Below are positions 1 to 7,178 of a stretch of DNA of 9,963 nt, in pieces; within the stretch, counting starts at the first letter, position 1; each line of letters starts with the position of its first letter. The translations under genes were made by a program, and so were the position numbers. This DNA comes from an uncultured Campylobacter sp. (GTDB lineage Bacteria > Campylobacterota > Campylobacteria > Campylobacterales > Campylobacteraceae): positions 1 to 9,963 of the forward strand of contig CAMUNZ010000041.1 in assembly GCA_947090385.1 (NCBI GenBank), in the 5' to 3' direction. The notes beneath the pieces were generated by a model, which saw nothing but the letters and a program-made list of their open reading frames with translations, did no database searches and had not been told where the DNA came from.

Positions 1-76
1 TAAAAATTTATTTAATTTTATCTTAAATATTGATTAACTTTATCAAAAATATAACTTTTTATTTTAAGTTAAATTT

Positions 77-85
77 TGTTAATAT
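77..85 (+). promoter_or_regulatory. Candidate extended -10 promoter for the glycan operon
   Basis: A TGtTAATAT element resembles the extended -10 box (TGnTATAAT) used by the main sigma factor of Campylobacter and Helicobacter, which do not need a strong -35 box. T-rich stretches lie upstream. Transcription would start near 92, leaving a leader of about 30 bases before the ATG at 121. The hexamer matches the consensus at only 4 of 6 positions, and in sequence this AT-rich such matches arise easily by chance. Confidence 0.3.
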
Positions 86-120
86 CTTCGCGTTTTTAGA
101 TTTAAATTTTGGATTTTTTT

Positions 121-1596
121 ATGAATGAAAGAAAAATCGGAGTTATTTTAACTTATATAAATATATTTTTAAACGCTTCTATAATGCTTTTTTTTACGCC
201 TTATATGTTAAAAACTCTTGGGCAAAGCGAATACGGTCTTTTTTCACTTGCAAATAGCATCGTGACTTATTTGGTGATTTTGGATTTTGGTTTTGGAAAT
301 GCTATTGTCGTTTATACAAATAAATTTCGTGTAAAAAAAGATTATAAAAGTCAAGAAATTTTGTATGGAACAATTTTTATGGGTTGTGTGGTGATGTTGA
401 TTGGAATTGTAGTTTATTTTAAATTAGATATATTTTTTGAAAAATCTATGAGTTTTGAAGAGATAGAAAAATTAAAAATCATGTTTTTTATACTTATTTT
501 TAATTTGGCTTTTTCTTTTATTTTTAGCGTTTATAGTGCGATTTTAACGGCTTATGAAAAATTTTTTTATGTAAATATTTTAAACTTTTTTAGAACTTTA
601 ATTTTGCCTTTTTGTATGTTTTTATTACTTTTTTTTGGTTTTAAATCAATCAGTTTGGTTATTTGTATAACTATTTTAAATATTTTTATATTTTTTGCGA
701 AATTTTTATATTATAAAAAATATATAAAAGTTTGCGTAAATGTTTTTAAATTTGATTTTAAAATGTTAAAAATGGTACTTGCTTATTCGTTTTTTATTTT
801 TTTAGGGATAATTGTAGATCAAGTAAATTGGAATTGGGGACAATTTATCATAGGTGTGATTTTGGGCTCAAAAGAAGTTGCTGTTTTTGCTATCGCTGTT
901 TTGTTAAATTTAAATTTTATGATGCTTTCAACTGCGATTAGTGGGCTGTTTTTACCAAAAATTTCACAAATGGTTGCAAGTGGCGCAAGTAGCAAAATTT
1001 TGACAAATGAAATGATAAGAATCGGTCGTCTTCAAGCTTATATAGTTTATGCGATATTATTTGCTTTTTTGCTTTTTGGGCGAGATTTTATAAAATTTTG
1101 GGCCGGCGAAGATTATTTAGATAGTTATTATTTGACATTAATTATCATGTTTCCTCTCTCTATACCTTTGATACAAAATTTAGGACTTAGCATTTTAATG
1201 GCAAAAAACAAATACGCTTTTAAAGTAATTTCAACTTTGATTGGCTCTATTTTTATGATAATTGGATCGATTTTTTTAACTAAAATTTATGGATATTTTG
1301 GCGTGGCATTTTGCGTCGGGATATCTTTTTTTGTATTAAATAGTTTTGTTGTAAATTGGTATTATTCTAAAAAAATTGGGCTTGATATAAAAAATTTTTG
1401 GATGAATATTTTTAGAATTTTATCTCCTCTTTTTGCGCTTTTTTTGGTATATTATTTTGTAATTTACATTTTTAATTTAAATGGATTTAAATTTTTGATT
1501 TTTGGTCTTATTAGTTTTTTTATTTTGTATTTTATAATCGCATATAAATTTAGCTTTAATTATTATGAAAAATCTATATTTAGGATAAAAATTTGA
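121..1596 (+). CDS. Wzx-type polysaccharide/oligosaccharide flippase (MATE/MVF superfamily)
   Basis: This is an integral inner-membrane protein of 491 residues, almost entirely made of hydrophobic helices (about 12 to 14), with short Lys-rich loops. The N-terminus carries the family pattern of a first membrane helix followed by LGQSEYGL at residues 33-40, typical of Wzx-like exporters that flip undecaprenyl-linked glycan units to the periplasmic face. Length fits the family. The ATG at 121 is chosen because MNERK followed by a hydrophobic helix matches family N-termini and a GGA lies 7 bases upstream; an in-frame TTG at 109 would add four residues (MDFF). The stop overlaps the start of the next gene by four bases. 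The neighbouring glycan-modifying genes support a role in surface polysaccharide export; the substrate cannot be told. Base composition is extremely AT-rich, even compared with the housekeeping genes further along. Confidence 0.85.
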   Translation: MNERKIGVILTYINIFLNASIMLFFTPYMLKTLGQSEYGLFSLANSIVTYLVILDFGFGNAIVVYTNKFRVKKDYKSQEILYGTIFMGCVVMLIGIVVYFKLDIFFEKSMSFEEIEKLKIMFFILIFNLAFSFIFSVYSAILTAYEKFFYVNILNFFRTLILPFCMFLLLFFGFKSISLVICITILNIFIFFAKFLYYKKYIKVCVNVFKFDFKMLKMVLAYSFFIFLGIIVDQVNWNWGQFIIGVILGSKEVAVFAIAVLLNLNFMMLSTAISGLFLPKISQMVASGASSKILTNEMIRIGRLQAYIVYAILFAFLLFGRDFIKFWAGEDYLDSYYLTLIIMFPLSIPLIQNLGLSILMAKNKYAFKVISTLIGSIFMIIGSIFLTKIYGYFGVAFCVGISFFVLNSFVVNWYYSKKIGLDIKNFWMNIFRILSPLFALFLVYYFVIYIFNLNGFKFLIFGLISFFILYFIIAYKFSFNYYEKSIFRIKI

Positions 1597-2906
1597 ATGT
1601 AATTACCGAAGTTTGTGATAAAAATCGCTGTATCGGGTGCGGTGTTTGTATCGGAATTTGTCCTGTAAAAAATTTAAAAATAGATTTCAATAAAAACGAC
1701 TATTATGAAGTTTTTGATAAAAATAATTGCCTAGAAAAATGTGATTTATGTCTTAAAATTTGCCCATTTTACAAAAAAGAGTTAAAAGAAAATGAATTAA
1801 ATTTAGAAATTTTTAAAGATTTGCCAAATTATATAGAAGATTTTGGTAAATTTTTGCAAACTTATGAGTTTTCAAAATTAAATTTAGAAGAAAAATTACA
1901 ATCTGCAAGTGGTGGCGCGGGAGATTATATTTTAACTAAACTTTTAGAATTAAATTTAGTTGATAAAATTATTGCGGTAAAATCGAATTTCGATCCAAAT
2001 AAACTTTTTAAATTTGCTGTTTTTGATGATTTTGAAGAATTAAAAAAAGCCAGAAGTTCTGCTTATTATCCAGTTAGCATGGATGAAATTTGCGAGTTTA
2101 TTTTAAAAAATGATTTTAGATACGTGATAACTGCTCTTCCTTGTTTTGCAAAGGCTTTAAGAAATTTACAAAACATAAATAAAAAAGCAAAAAATAGAAT
2201 TAAATTTATAATAGGTCTTGTTTGCGGACAGCAAAAAAGTAAAAAATTTACAAATTTTTTAGCGAATTTAAATTTTAAAGAAGAAAAAACTTTAAAAAAA
2301 GTAAATTTTAGAAAAAAACAAAAAGATAAATTGGCTTCGAATTTTGCTTTTGAGTTTATATTTGCCGATGAGTTTAAATTTATTGATGAGCGAAAAAAAT
2401 CTCCTGCGATGTTTTGGAGTAGCAGAGCTTTTACTCCTTATGCTTGCAATAATTGTTTTGATATTTTTGCAAAATGTGCAGATGTGACTTTAATGGATGC
2501 TTGGCTTGAAGATAAAATAAAAGATTATTCTGGACATTCTTTGATAATTTCGCGCAATAAAAAAATAGATGAAATTTTAAAAAAATGTGATGAAAATGAA
2601 GTTTTTTGCAAAGAAATTTCGCCAAATTTAGTTTTAAAATCTCAAATTGCTGTCTTAAAAGAAAAAAGAATGTTTTATTTTAAAAGTCGTTTTAATTTTT
2701 TAAAAATTCTAAAAGTAAGATTAAAAAAACAGATTCAAAAAAGTAGTTTTGAAGATGAAAAGGAGATTTTTTTAAATTTGCTTGATAAAAATTTAAAATT
2801 AATTAAAAAAATTGATAAAATCAATAAAATTTTTTTGTATCTGAAAATTTTATTTACAGAACCAAAAAAGATTAAAAATAAAATAAAAAAGATGTTAAAA
2901 TGCTGA
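1593..2906 (+). CDS. Fe-S protein of the coenzyme F420 hydrogenase/dehydrogenase beta-subunit family, glycan-cluster type
   Basis: The protein has 437 residues. The N-terminus is a two-cluster ferredoxin module: C13-x2-C16-x2-C19-x3-C23-P and C46-x3-C50-x2-C53-x3-C57-P, enough ligands for two [4Fe-4S] clusters. The rest matches the FrhB-like fold: SASGG at 104-108, SSAYYPV at 155-161, LPCFAKAL at 182-189, GLVCGQ at 208-213, and C285-x2-C288 leading to ADVTLMDAW at 296-304. The C-terminal ~70 residues are Lys-rich. Members of this family occur in capsule and O-antigen clusters beside pyruvyl transferases, where the reaction is generally unproven; an F420 or flavin-linked redox step on a sugar is inference. 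The TTG start at 1593 is supported by AGGA at 1582-1585, seven bases upstream, and by the 4-base overlap with the flippase stop. The end overlaps the next gene by seven bases. Confidence 0.82.
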   Translation: MNVITEVCDKNRCIGCGVCIGICPVKNLKIDFNKNDYYEVFDKNNCLEKCDLCLKICPFYKKELKENELNLEIFKDLPNYIEDFGKFLQTYEFSKLNLEEKLQSASGGAGDYILTKLLELNLVDKIIAVKSNFDPNKLFKFAVFDDFEELKKARSSAYYPVSMDEICEFILKNDFRYVITALPCFAKALRNLQNINKKAKNRIKFIIGLVCGQQKSKKFTNFLANLNFKEEKTLKKVNFRKKQKDKLASNFAFEFIFADEFKFIDERKKSPAMFWSSRAFTPYACNNCFDIFAKCADVTLMDAWLEDKIKDYSGHSLIISRNKKIDEILKKCDENEVFCKEISPNLVLKSQIAVLKEKRMFYFKSRFNFLKILKVRLKKQIQKSSFEDEKEIFLNLLDKNLKLIKKIDKINKIFLYLKILFTEPKKIKNKIKKMLKC

Positions 2907-4000
2907 AGAAAAAAATTGCTATCGTGACTTTGCCGCTTATAAATAATTATGGTGGAATTTTGCAAGCTTTTGCGCTTACAAAATTTATGAAAAATTTAAA
3001 TTGTGAAGTTAGTTTTGTAAATTTGAGATTTGATTGTTTTATAAATAATTTAAAACCTTACGTTATATTTTTCATAAAAAAATACTTATTATTTTTCATA
3101 AAAAAATACAAAAATCCGAAACTTTACATCGCAAAACAGAATAAAAAAGTCAAAAATTTTTTAAATGATTTTATGGATTGCAAAACAGAGCCTATTTATT
3201 CGAAAAAGGCTTTTGAAAAATTTTTTAAAAAAAATTCTTTTGATTGCATAATTTTAGGAAGCGATCAAATTTTACATTTGAATTATTGGGGATTTTTTAA
3301 AAAAGTTGTTTTTTTGAATTTTTTAGATGAAAATCAAAAAAGAATTATCTATGCCGGATCGTTTGGGCGTGATTATTTGGATGAAAGTTATAAACAAGAT
3401 TTTGAGTTTTATAAAAAATCTTTGAAGAAATTTAAAGCGATTTCTGTAAGAGAAAAAAGTGCTGTTAAACTTTTTAAAAAAAATTTTGATTTAAATGCAA
3501 ATTTTGTTTTGGATCCTACTTTTTTGATTGATAAAAATGAGTATTTAGAAATTTTTAAAAATGTTAAAACTTCGCAAACAAAAGGTAAAATTTTTACTTA
3601 TTTGCTTGATAAAAATCTTGATAGAATTGAAATTTTAAAAAAATTTGCAAAAAGCAAAAATTTAGATTTTTTTATCACTCATGATGCAAATTTGGGCGAA
3701 AATCCTATATCGTTGCAAGAATGGCTTAAAAATATATTTGAAAGCGAATTTGTGGTGACCGATTCTTTTCACGGTTGTGTTTTTTCTATGATTTTTCATA
3801 AACATTTTTATTGTTTTATAAATGAAAAACGTGGTGGCGATAGGTTTAATTCGCTTTTGGAAATGGTTGATTTAAAAGATAGGATTATAATCGAAGGAAA
3901 TTTTGTAAATAAAAATATAAATTTTAACGAAGTTGATAAAAAACTTTCGAAAATGCGCGAAATTTCTACGAAATTTTTGCTAAATTCTTTAAACGATTAA
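2900..4000 (+). CDS. Polysaccharide pyruvyl transferase family protein
   Basis: This 366-residue protein matches the WcaK/CsaB-like family, which transfers pyruvate from phosphoenolpyruvate to glycan sugars as a ketal, although some members may have other roles. Visible family motifs in order are NNYGGILQAFAL (15-26), GSDQI (120-124), SVREKSA (182-188), VLDPTFL (203-209), PISLQEWL (269-276), TDSFHG (287-292) and RFNSLLEMVDL (315-325). No signal peptide or membrane helix is evident, so it is probably cytoplasmic and acts on lipid-linked or nucleotide-linked sugar. The ATG at 2900 lies inside the end of the preceding gene (7-base overlap), implying coupled translation. Residues 57-70 contain a duplicated FFIKKY unit encoded by a direct repeat. 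It is the last gene of the operon and faces lptB. Acceptor sugar is unknown. Confidence 0.85.
   Translation: MLKKKIAIVTLPLINNYGGILQAFALTKFMKNLNCEVSFVNLRFDCFINNLKPYVIFFIKKYLLFFIKKYKNPKLYIAKQNKKVKNFLNDFMDCKTEPIYSKKAFEKFFKKNSFDCIILGSDQILHLNYWGFFKKVVFLNFLDENQKRIIYAGSFGRDYLDESYKQDFEFYKKSLKKFKAISVREKSAVKLFKKNFDLNANFVLDPTFLIDKNEYLEIFKNVKTSQTKGKIFTYLLDKNLDRIEILKKFAKSKNLDFFITHDANLGENPISLQEWLKNIFESEFVVTDSFHGCVFSMIFHKHFYCFINEKRGGDRFNSLLEMVDLKDRIIIEGNFVNKNINFNEVDKKLSKMREISTKFLLNSLND
3067..3109 (+). repeat. Two perfect 19-base direct repeats, period 24, inside the pyruvyl transferase gene
   Basis: The 19-base unit ATTTTTCATAAAAAAATAC occurs at 3067-3085 and again at 3091-3109, separated by TTATT. The period of 24 bases keeps frame and encodes FFIKKY twice (residues 57-62 and 65-70). 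Loss or gain of one period would change the protein by eight residues without a frameshift. Confidence 0.9.
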
Positions 4001-4020
4001 AAAAGTTAGAGATTTTTTAA
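3997..4020. terminator. Weak A/T-only hairpin between convergent genes
   Basis: TTAAAAAA (3997-4004) and TTTTTTAA (4013-4020) form a perfect 8-base-pair stem around an 8-base loop. The hairpin spans the stop of the pyruvyl transferase gene and lies just beyond the lptB stop, where a bidirectional terminator would be expected. The stem has no G-C pairs, so it would be weak, and similar A/T palindromes are common in this composition. Confidence 0.25.
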
Positions 4021-4024
4021 AAAT

Positions 4025-4753
4025 TTATTCAAAAAATTTAAAACTTTCTCCAAGATAAAACTTTTTAACATCTGGATTTTTGGCGATTTCTTTTGAATTT
4101 CCACTTGCGAGAAGAGATCCGTTTTTTACTACATAAGCGCGATCGCAAATTTCAAGCGTTTCGCGGACATTGTGATCTGTGATCAAAACTCCGATATTTA
4201 GTTTTTTTAACTCTTTTACTACATTTTGTATGTCATTTACAGCTATCGGATCAACTCCAGCAAATGGCTCATCTAAAAGTAAAAATTTAGGTGTTATTAT
4301 AAGGCTTCTTGCGATCTCGCATCTTCTTCTTTCGCCACCACTTAAACTAAGTCCAAGTCGATCACGAATTGGTTCAATATTTAATAAATTTAGCATTTTT
4401 TCTACTTTTTCTTTTGCTAAATTTTTATTTTTATAATTAATTTGTGCTGCAAGCATTAAATTTTCTTCAACGCTTAGATCTTTAAAAACACTGCTTTCTT
4501 GCGGTAAATAGCCAATTCCCAATTTTGCTCTTTTGTGAAGCGGAATTTTTGCAATATTTTCTTCATCTAAAAAAATTTCGCCGCTTGTTGGTTTTATAAG
4601 TCCGCAAATCATGTAAAAAGTCGTCGTTTTTCCAGCTCCATTTGGTCCGAGAAGTCCGACTATCTCGCCACTTTTAACTTCTAATGAAATTCCATGTATG
4701 ATTTTTGTTTTTTTGATAATTTTTACTAAATTTTTAGCTTTTAATTTATGCAT
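4025..4753 (-). CDS. lptB: LPS export ABC transporter ATP-binding protein LptB
   Basis: LptB is the cytoplasmic ATPase that, with LptF and LptG, pulls lipopolysaccharide or lipooligosaccharide from the inner membrane toward the outer membrane. All ABC ATPase elements are intact in this 242-residue protein: Walker A GPNGAGKT (36-43), Q-loop Q85, signature LSGGE (137-141), Walker B FLLLDEP (157-163), D-loop GVDP (166-169) and H-loop H194. The segments FAGVDPIAV and ITDHNVRETL are characteristic of LptB rather than of amino-acid ABC transporters. Length is normal. The ATG at 4753 lies inside the end of tsaE (8-base overlap) with AGGA six bases upstream, so translation is probably coupled. In Campylobacter and many other Proteobacteria rpoN follows lptB; here a convergent glycan operon follows instead. 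Confidence 0.95.
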   Translation of the reverse strand: MHKLKAKNLVKIIKKTKIIHGISLEVKSGEIVGLLGPNGAGKTTTFYMICGLIKPTSGEIFLDEENIAKIPLHKRAKLGIGYLPQESSVFKDLSVEENLMLAAQINYKNKNLAKEKVEKMLNLLNIEPIRDRLGLSLSGGERRRCEIARSLIITPKFLLLDEPFAGVDPIAVNDIQNVVKELKKLNIGVLITDHNVRETLEICDRAYVVKNGSLLASGNSKEIAKNPDVKKFYLGESFKFFE

Positions 4754-5150
4754 TTTCTATCCTGTAAATTCTGCAGTTTTTAGAAGGCAAAATTGTTATT
4801 TTTGTGTAATTTAAATAATTTTTTTTTAAAAATTGTTCTAAATTTTCATCCGCCCATTCTAAGATATGAAGCCCGTCTTCAAATAAATTTTCTATCAAGC
4901 CATTTTTTAAAATTCCATCAAATCCGCAATTGCAAATATCATAATGAAAAATTTCGTCATAATTTTGCATAATCGAAAAAGTCGGACTAGTAACTAAATT
5001 TTGATCGAAATTTGGTTTTAAATTTTCTACTATTTTTTTTGTCAATGTCGTTTTTCCGCTGGCTAAATTTCCGCATAAAAGCAAAATTCCGCTTTTTGGT
5101 ATAAATTTTAAAATTTCATTCAAATTTTGTAAATCAAGTGATATTTCCAT
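4746..5150 (-). CDS. tsaE: tRNA threonylcarbamoyladenosine biosynthesis ATPase TsaE
   Basis: TsaE is the ATPase that works with TsaB and TsaD to install t6A at position 37 of tRNAs reading ANN codons. The protein has 134 residues from the ATG at 5150. Counting from that Met, visible features are the P-loop GNLASGKTT (27-35), the TSPTF switch (54-58), FHYD (68-71) and HILEWADE (96-103), all at the usual places for this small family. The ATG is chosen because it overlaps the upstream stop by one base (TGATG), with AAGG eight bases before it; an in-frame TTG at 5153 would add one residue. The gene is translationally linked to both neighbours. The coding strand carries an A9 tract (4819-4827) near the 3' end, a possible slippage site, but the frame is open as given. 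Confidence 0.92.
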   Translation of the reverse strand: MEISLDLQNLNEILKFIPKSGILLLCGNLASGKTTLTKKIVENLKPNFDQNLVTSPTFSIMQNYDEIFHYDICNCGFDGILKNGLIENLFEDGLHILEWADENLEQFLKKNYLNYTKITILPSKNCRIYRIENA

Positions 5151-5395
5151 CAAATTTGCCTTACAAACTCTTTTTGTAAATCTTTTGGTATTGTTTTATT
5201 TTCTGGAATTTTTAAAATTTCGTAACTTACTTCGCGTGTCAAAAATTTTATAGTGATAATATCTGAAATTTTAACTATTTTGCTAGGTTTTGCTACAACG
5301 CCATTTACACTTACAACACCATTTTTGCACATATCTTCACTAATTGCGCGTCTTTTTGTGATATTTACTATATTTAAAAATTTATCTATTCTCAT
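5150..5395 (-). CDS. S4-domain RNA-binding protein (RqcP/Hsp15-like)
   Basis: This is an 81-residue protein built around one S4 RNA-binding domain: MRIDKFLN at the N-terminus, then TKRRAISEDMCKNGVVSVNG and KPSKIVKISDIITIKF, the usual alpha-loop-beta pattern that binds structured RNA. Relatives include Hsp15 and RqcP, which bind the large ribosomal subunit or peptidyl-tRNA during rescue; a ribosome-linked role here is inference. The ATG at 5395 is preferred because family members begin at MRIDKFLN; an in-frame TTG at 5413 would add six residues but overlaps a good -10 box. No Shine-Dalgarno is seen before the ATG. The stop overlaps the tsaE start by one base. From memory, S4-tsaE-lptB is the same gene order as in C. 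jejuni. Confidence 0.85.
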   Translation of the reverse strand: MRIDKFLNIVNITKRRAISEDMCKNGVVSVNGVVAKPSKIVKISDIITIKFLTREVSYEILKIPENKTIPKDLQKEFVRQI

Positions 5396-5403
5396 GGCGT
5401 GGG

Positions 5404-5412
5404 ATTTTATCA
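5404..5412 (-). promoter_or_regulatory. Extended -10 promoter for the S4-tsaE-lptB operon
   Basis: Read on the minus strand, TGaTAAAAT matches the extended -10 consensus TGnTATAAT at 5 of 6 hexamer positions plus the TG. Only eight bases separate it from the ATG at 5395, so a transcript starting six or seven bases downstream would have almost no leader. Confidence 0.45.
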
Positions 5413-5465
5413 AAAATAGCTTAAATTTTATTTTTTCGTTTATGCATTTTTAAAATTTTTTAAGG

Positions 5466-5471
5466 TAAAAT
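5466..5471 (+). promoter_or_regulatory. Candidate -10 box for argG
   Basis: TAAAAT lies about 30 bases before the argG start, preceded by T-rich stretches that recall the periodic T signal of Campylobacter promoters. Transcription would begin near 5478, giving a leader of about 24 bases. No TG extension is present, so the assignment is tentative. Confidence 0.4.
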
Positions 5472-5490
5472 AAGTGTTCTATTTTTTAAA

Positions 5491-5495
5491 AAGGA
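5491..5495 (+). promoter_or_regulatory. Shine-Dalgarno site of argG
   Basis: AAGGA sits six bases before the ATG at 5502 and fixes that start. Confidence 0.8.
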
Positions 5496-5501
5496 TTAGT
5501 T

Positions 5502-6722
5502 ATGAAAAAAAGCGCAAAAAAAGTTGTTTTGGCGTATAGTGGCGGACTTGATACAAGTGTTATTTTAAAATGGCTTGAAGATGAATATAAATGTGAAGTT
5601 GTAACTTTTACTGCTGATATCGGGCAAAATGAAGATTTAAAACCTATCAAAGAAAAAGCCCTAAAACTCGGCATTAAAGAAGAAAATATTTTCACACTTG
5701 ATTTAAAAGAAGAGTTTGTAAAAGAGTTTGTTTTTCCTATGTTTAGAGTAAATGCTGTTTATGAGGGCGAATATCTTTTAGGAACTTCTATCGCAAGACC
5801 TTTGATAGCAAAACATCTTGTTGAAATTGCTTCTAAAACTGGTGCTGATGCTATAAGTCATGGCGCAACTGGAAAGGGAAATGATCAAGTTAGATTTGAA
5901 CTTGGTACATATGCGTTAAATCCTGATATTAAGGTGATTGCACCTTGGAGAGAGTGGGATTTAAATAGTCGTGAAAAACTTCTTGCTTATGCTGATAAAA
6001 ACGGCATAAAAATAGAAAAAAAGCATGGAAAATCTCCTTATTCAATGGATGCAAATTTACTTCACATATCTTATGAAGGGCTTGTTTTAGAAGATCCAAA
6101 TCACTCACCAGAAACAGATATGTGGCGATGGACAACCGATCCAAAAGATGCTCCAAATGAAAGCGAAATTATAGAAATAGAGTATAATAACGGTGATCCA
6201 GTTGCATTAAACGGTAAAAATTTAAGTCCAGCAAATATGCTAAATGAGTTAAATAAACTTGGTGCAAAACATGGCATTGGAAGACTTGATTTGGTGGAAA
6301 ATCGCTATGTTGGTATGAAAAGTAGGGGTTGTTATGAAACTCCTGGTGGAACTATTATGCTTAAAGCCCATAGAGCAATTGAGAGTTTAACGCTTGATAG
6401 AGGAGCTGCACATTTAAAAGATGAATTAATGCCAAAATACGCAGAGTTAATCTATAATGGTTTTTGGTTTTCACCTGAGAGAATTATGCTTCAAGCTTTG
6501 ATTGACGAGAGTCAAAAGCATGTAAATGGCGTAGTTAGACTTGAACTTTATAAAGGAAATGTTATAGTTTTAGGAAGAAGTAGCAAAAACGATAGTTTAT
6601 TTAATGCTGATTTTAGTACATTTGAAGAAGATAGCGTTTATGACCAAAAAGACGCAGAGGGCTTTATAAAATTAAACGCTTTGAGATTTATAATCGCTGG
6701 TAAAAATGGTAGAAAAATTTAA
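5502..6722 (+). CDS. argG: Argininosuccinate synthase
   Basis: ArgG joins citrulline and aspartate, using ATP, to form argininosuccinate, the next-to-last step of arginine synthesis in the cytoplasm. The protein is 406 residues, the usual length. It shows the N-type ATP-pyrophosphatase P-loop SGGLDTS (13-19), YLLGTSIARP (91-100) and HGATGKGNDQVRFE (120-133), all intact, and the C-terminal part is full length. The start follows a strong Shine-Dalgarno. It is the first gene of a tight plus-strand run: the rplI Shine-Dalgarno overlaps the argG stop and the gap is nine bases, so the arginine enzyme is probably co-transcribed with ribosome and protease genes. No ArgR-like operator could be identified in the 5396-5501 region. 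Composition is visibly less AT-rich than the glycan genes. Confidence 0.97.
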   Translation: MKKSAKKVVLAYSGGLDTSVILKWLEDEYKCEVVTFTADIGQNEDLKPIKEKALKLGIKEENIFTLDLKEEFVKEFVFPMFRVNAVYEGEYLLGTSIARPLIAKHLVEIASKTGADAISHGATGKGNDQVRFELGTYALNPDIKVIAPWREWDLNSREKLLAYADKNGIKIEKKHGKSPYSMDANLLHISYEGLVLEDPNHSPETDMWRWTTDPKDAPNESEIIEIEYNNGDPVALNGKNLSPANMLNELNKLGAKHGIGRLDLVENRYVGMKSRGCYETPGGTIMLKAHRAIESLTLDRGAAHLKDELMPKYAELIYNGFWFSPERIMLQALIDESQKHVNGVVRLELYKGNVIVLGRSSKNDSLFNADFSTFEEDSVYDQKDAEGFIKLNALRFIIAGKNGRKI

Positions 6723-6731
6723 GGAGTAAAA

Positions 6732-7178
6732 ATGAAAGTTTTATTAATAAAAGATGTAAAAAGCTTAGGAAAAGCAGGTGAAATAAAAGAAGTAAAAGAT
6801 GGATATGGACATAACTTTTTAGTTGCGAAAGGCTTTGCAAAAATGGCCACAAATGAAGTTATTAGAAAATTTGAGGCTGATAGAAAAAAAGCAGTAGAAA
6901 ATGAAAGATACGAAATCGAACAAATGCAAATTTTAAAAGGTGAATTATCAAAAAAAATGGTTGTTATAAAAAAACCAGTTGGCGCAAATAACTCTTTATT
7001 TGGTTCTGTTACAAAAGATGAAATTTCTGTGTCTTTAAAAGAGCAATTTAATCTTGACATTGATAAAAAAAGCTTCGAATTTGATGGTGTTATAAAAACA
7101 ATTGGTGTTTATACGATAAATGTTAGATTGGGTCACGGAATTGTGGCTGATTTAAAAGTCGAAGTTACAGGTGAATAA
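6732..7178 (+). CDS. rplI: 50S ribosomal protein bL9
   Basis: This 148-residue protein has the two-domain bL9 layout: an N-terminal rRNA-binding domain (MKVLLIKDVKSLGKAGE, then EVKDGYGHNFLVAKGFA within residues 1-36), a long charged connecting helix (about 41-75) and a C-terminal domain containing LFGSVTKDEI and a final LKVEV strand. It binds 23S rRNA near the L1 stalk and limits frameshifting and ribosome slippage. Length is typical. AAGGAG five bases before the ATG is the best Shine-Dalgarno in the window, fitting a highly expressed gene. The stop shares one base with the hslV start (TAATG), so those two genes are likely translated in a coupled way. Confidence 0.97.
   Translation: MKVLLIKDVKSLGKAGEIKEVKDGYGHNFLVAKGFAKMATNEVIRKFEADRKKAVENERYEIEQMQILKGELSKKMVVIKKPVGANNSLFGSVTKDEISVSLKEQFNLDIDKKSFEFDGVIKTIGVYTINVRLGHGIVADLKVEVTGE

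Noticed and set aside
4179..4436. 85-residue plus-strand open frame opposite lptB
   Set aside because: It is the antisense of a complete, well-conserved lptB, has Ser/Phe-rich low-complexity composition and no recognisable domain.
4819..4827. A9 tract on the tsaE coding strand as a phase-variation switch
   Set aside because: A/T runs of 7-9 are frequent across this AT-rich window, Campylobacter phase switching usually uses G/C tracts, and tsaE is a core housekeeping gene.
5414..5501. ArgR operator or riboswitch upstream of argG
   Set aside because: No convincing palindrome or structured element was visible; the region is short and T-rich and looks like a simple divergent promoter region.
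6719..7060. 113-residue minus-strand open frame opposite rplI
   Set aside because: Antisense of a full-length, conserved bL9 gene; composition is typical of a shadow frame.
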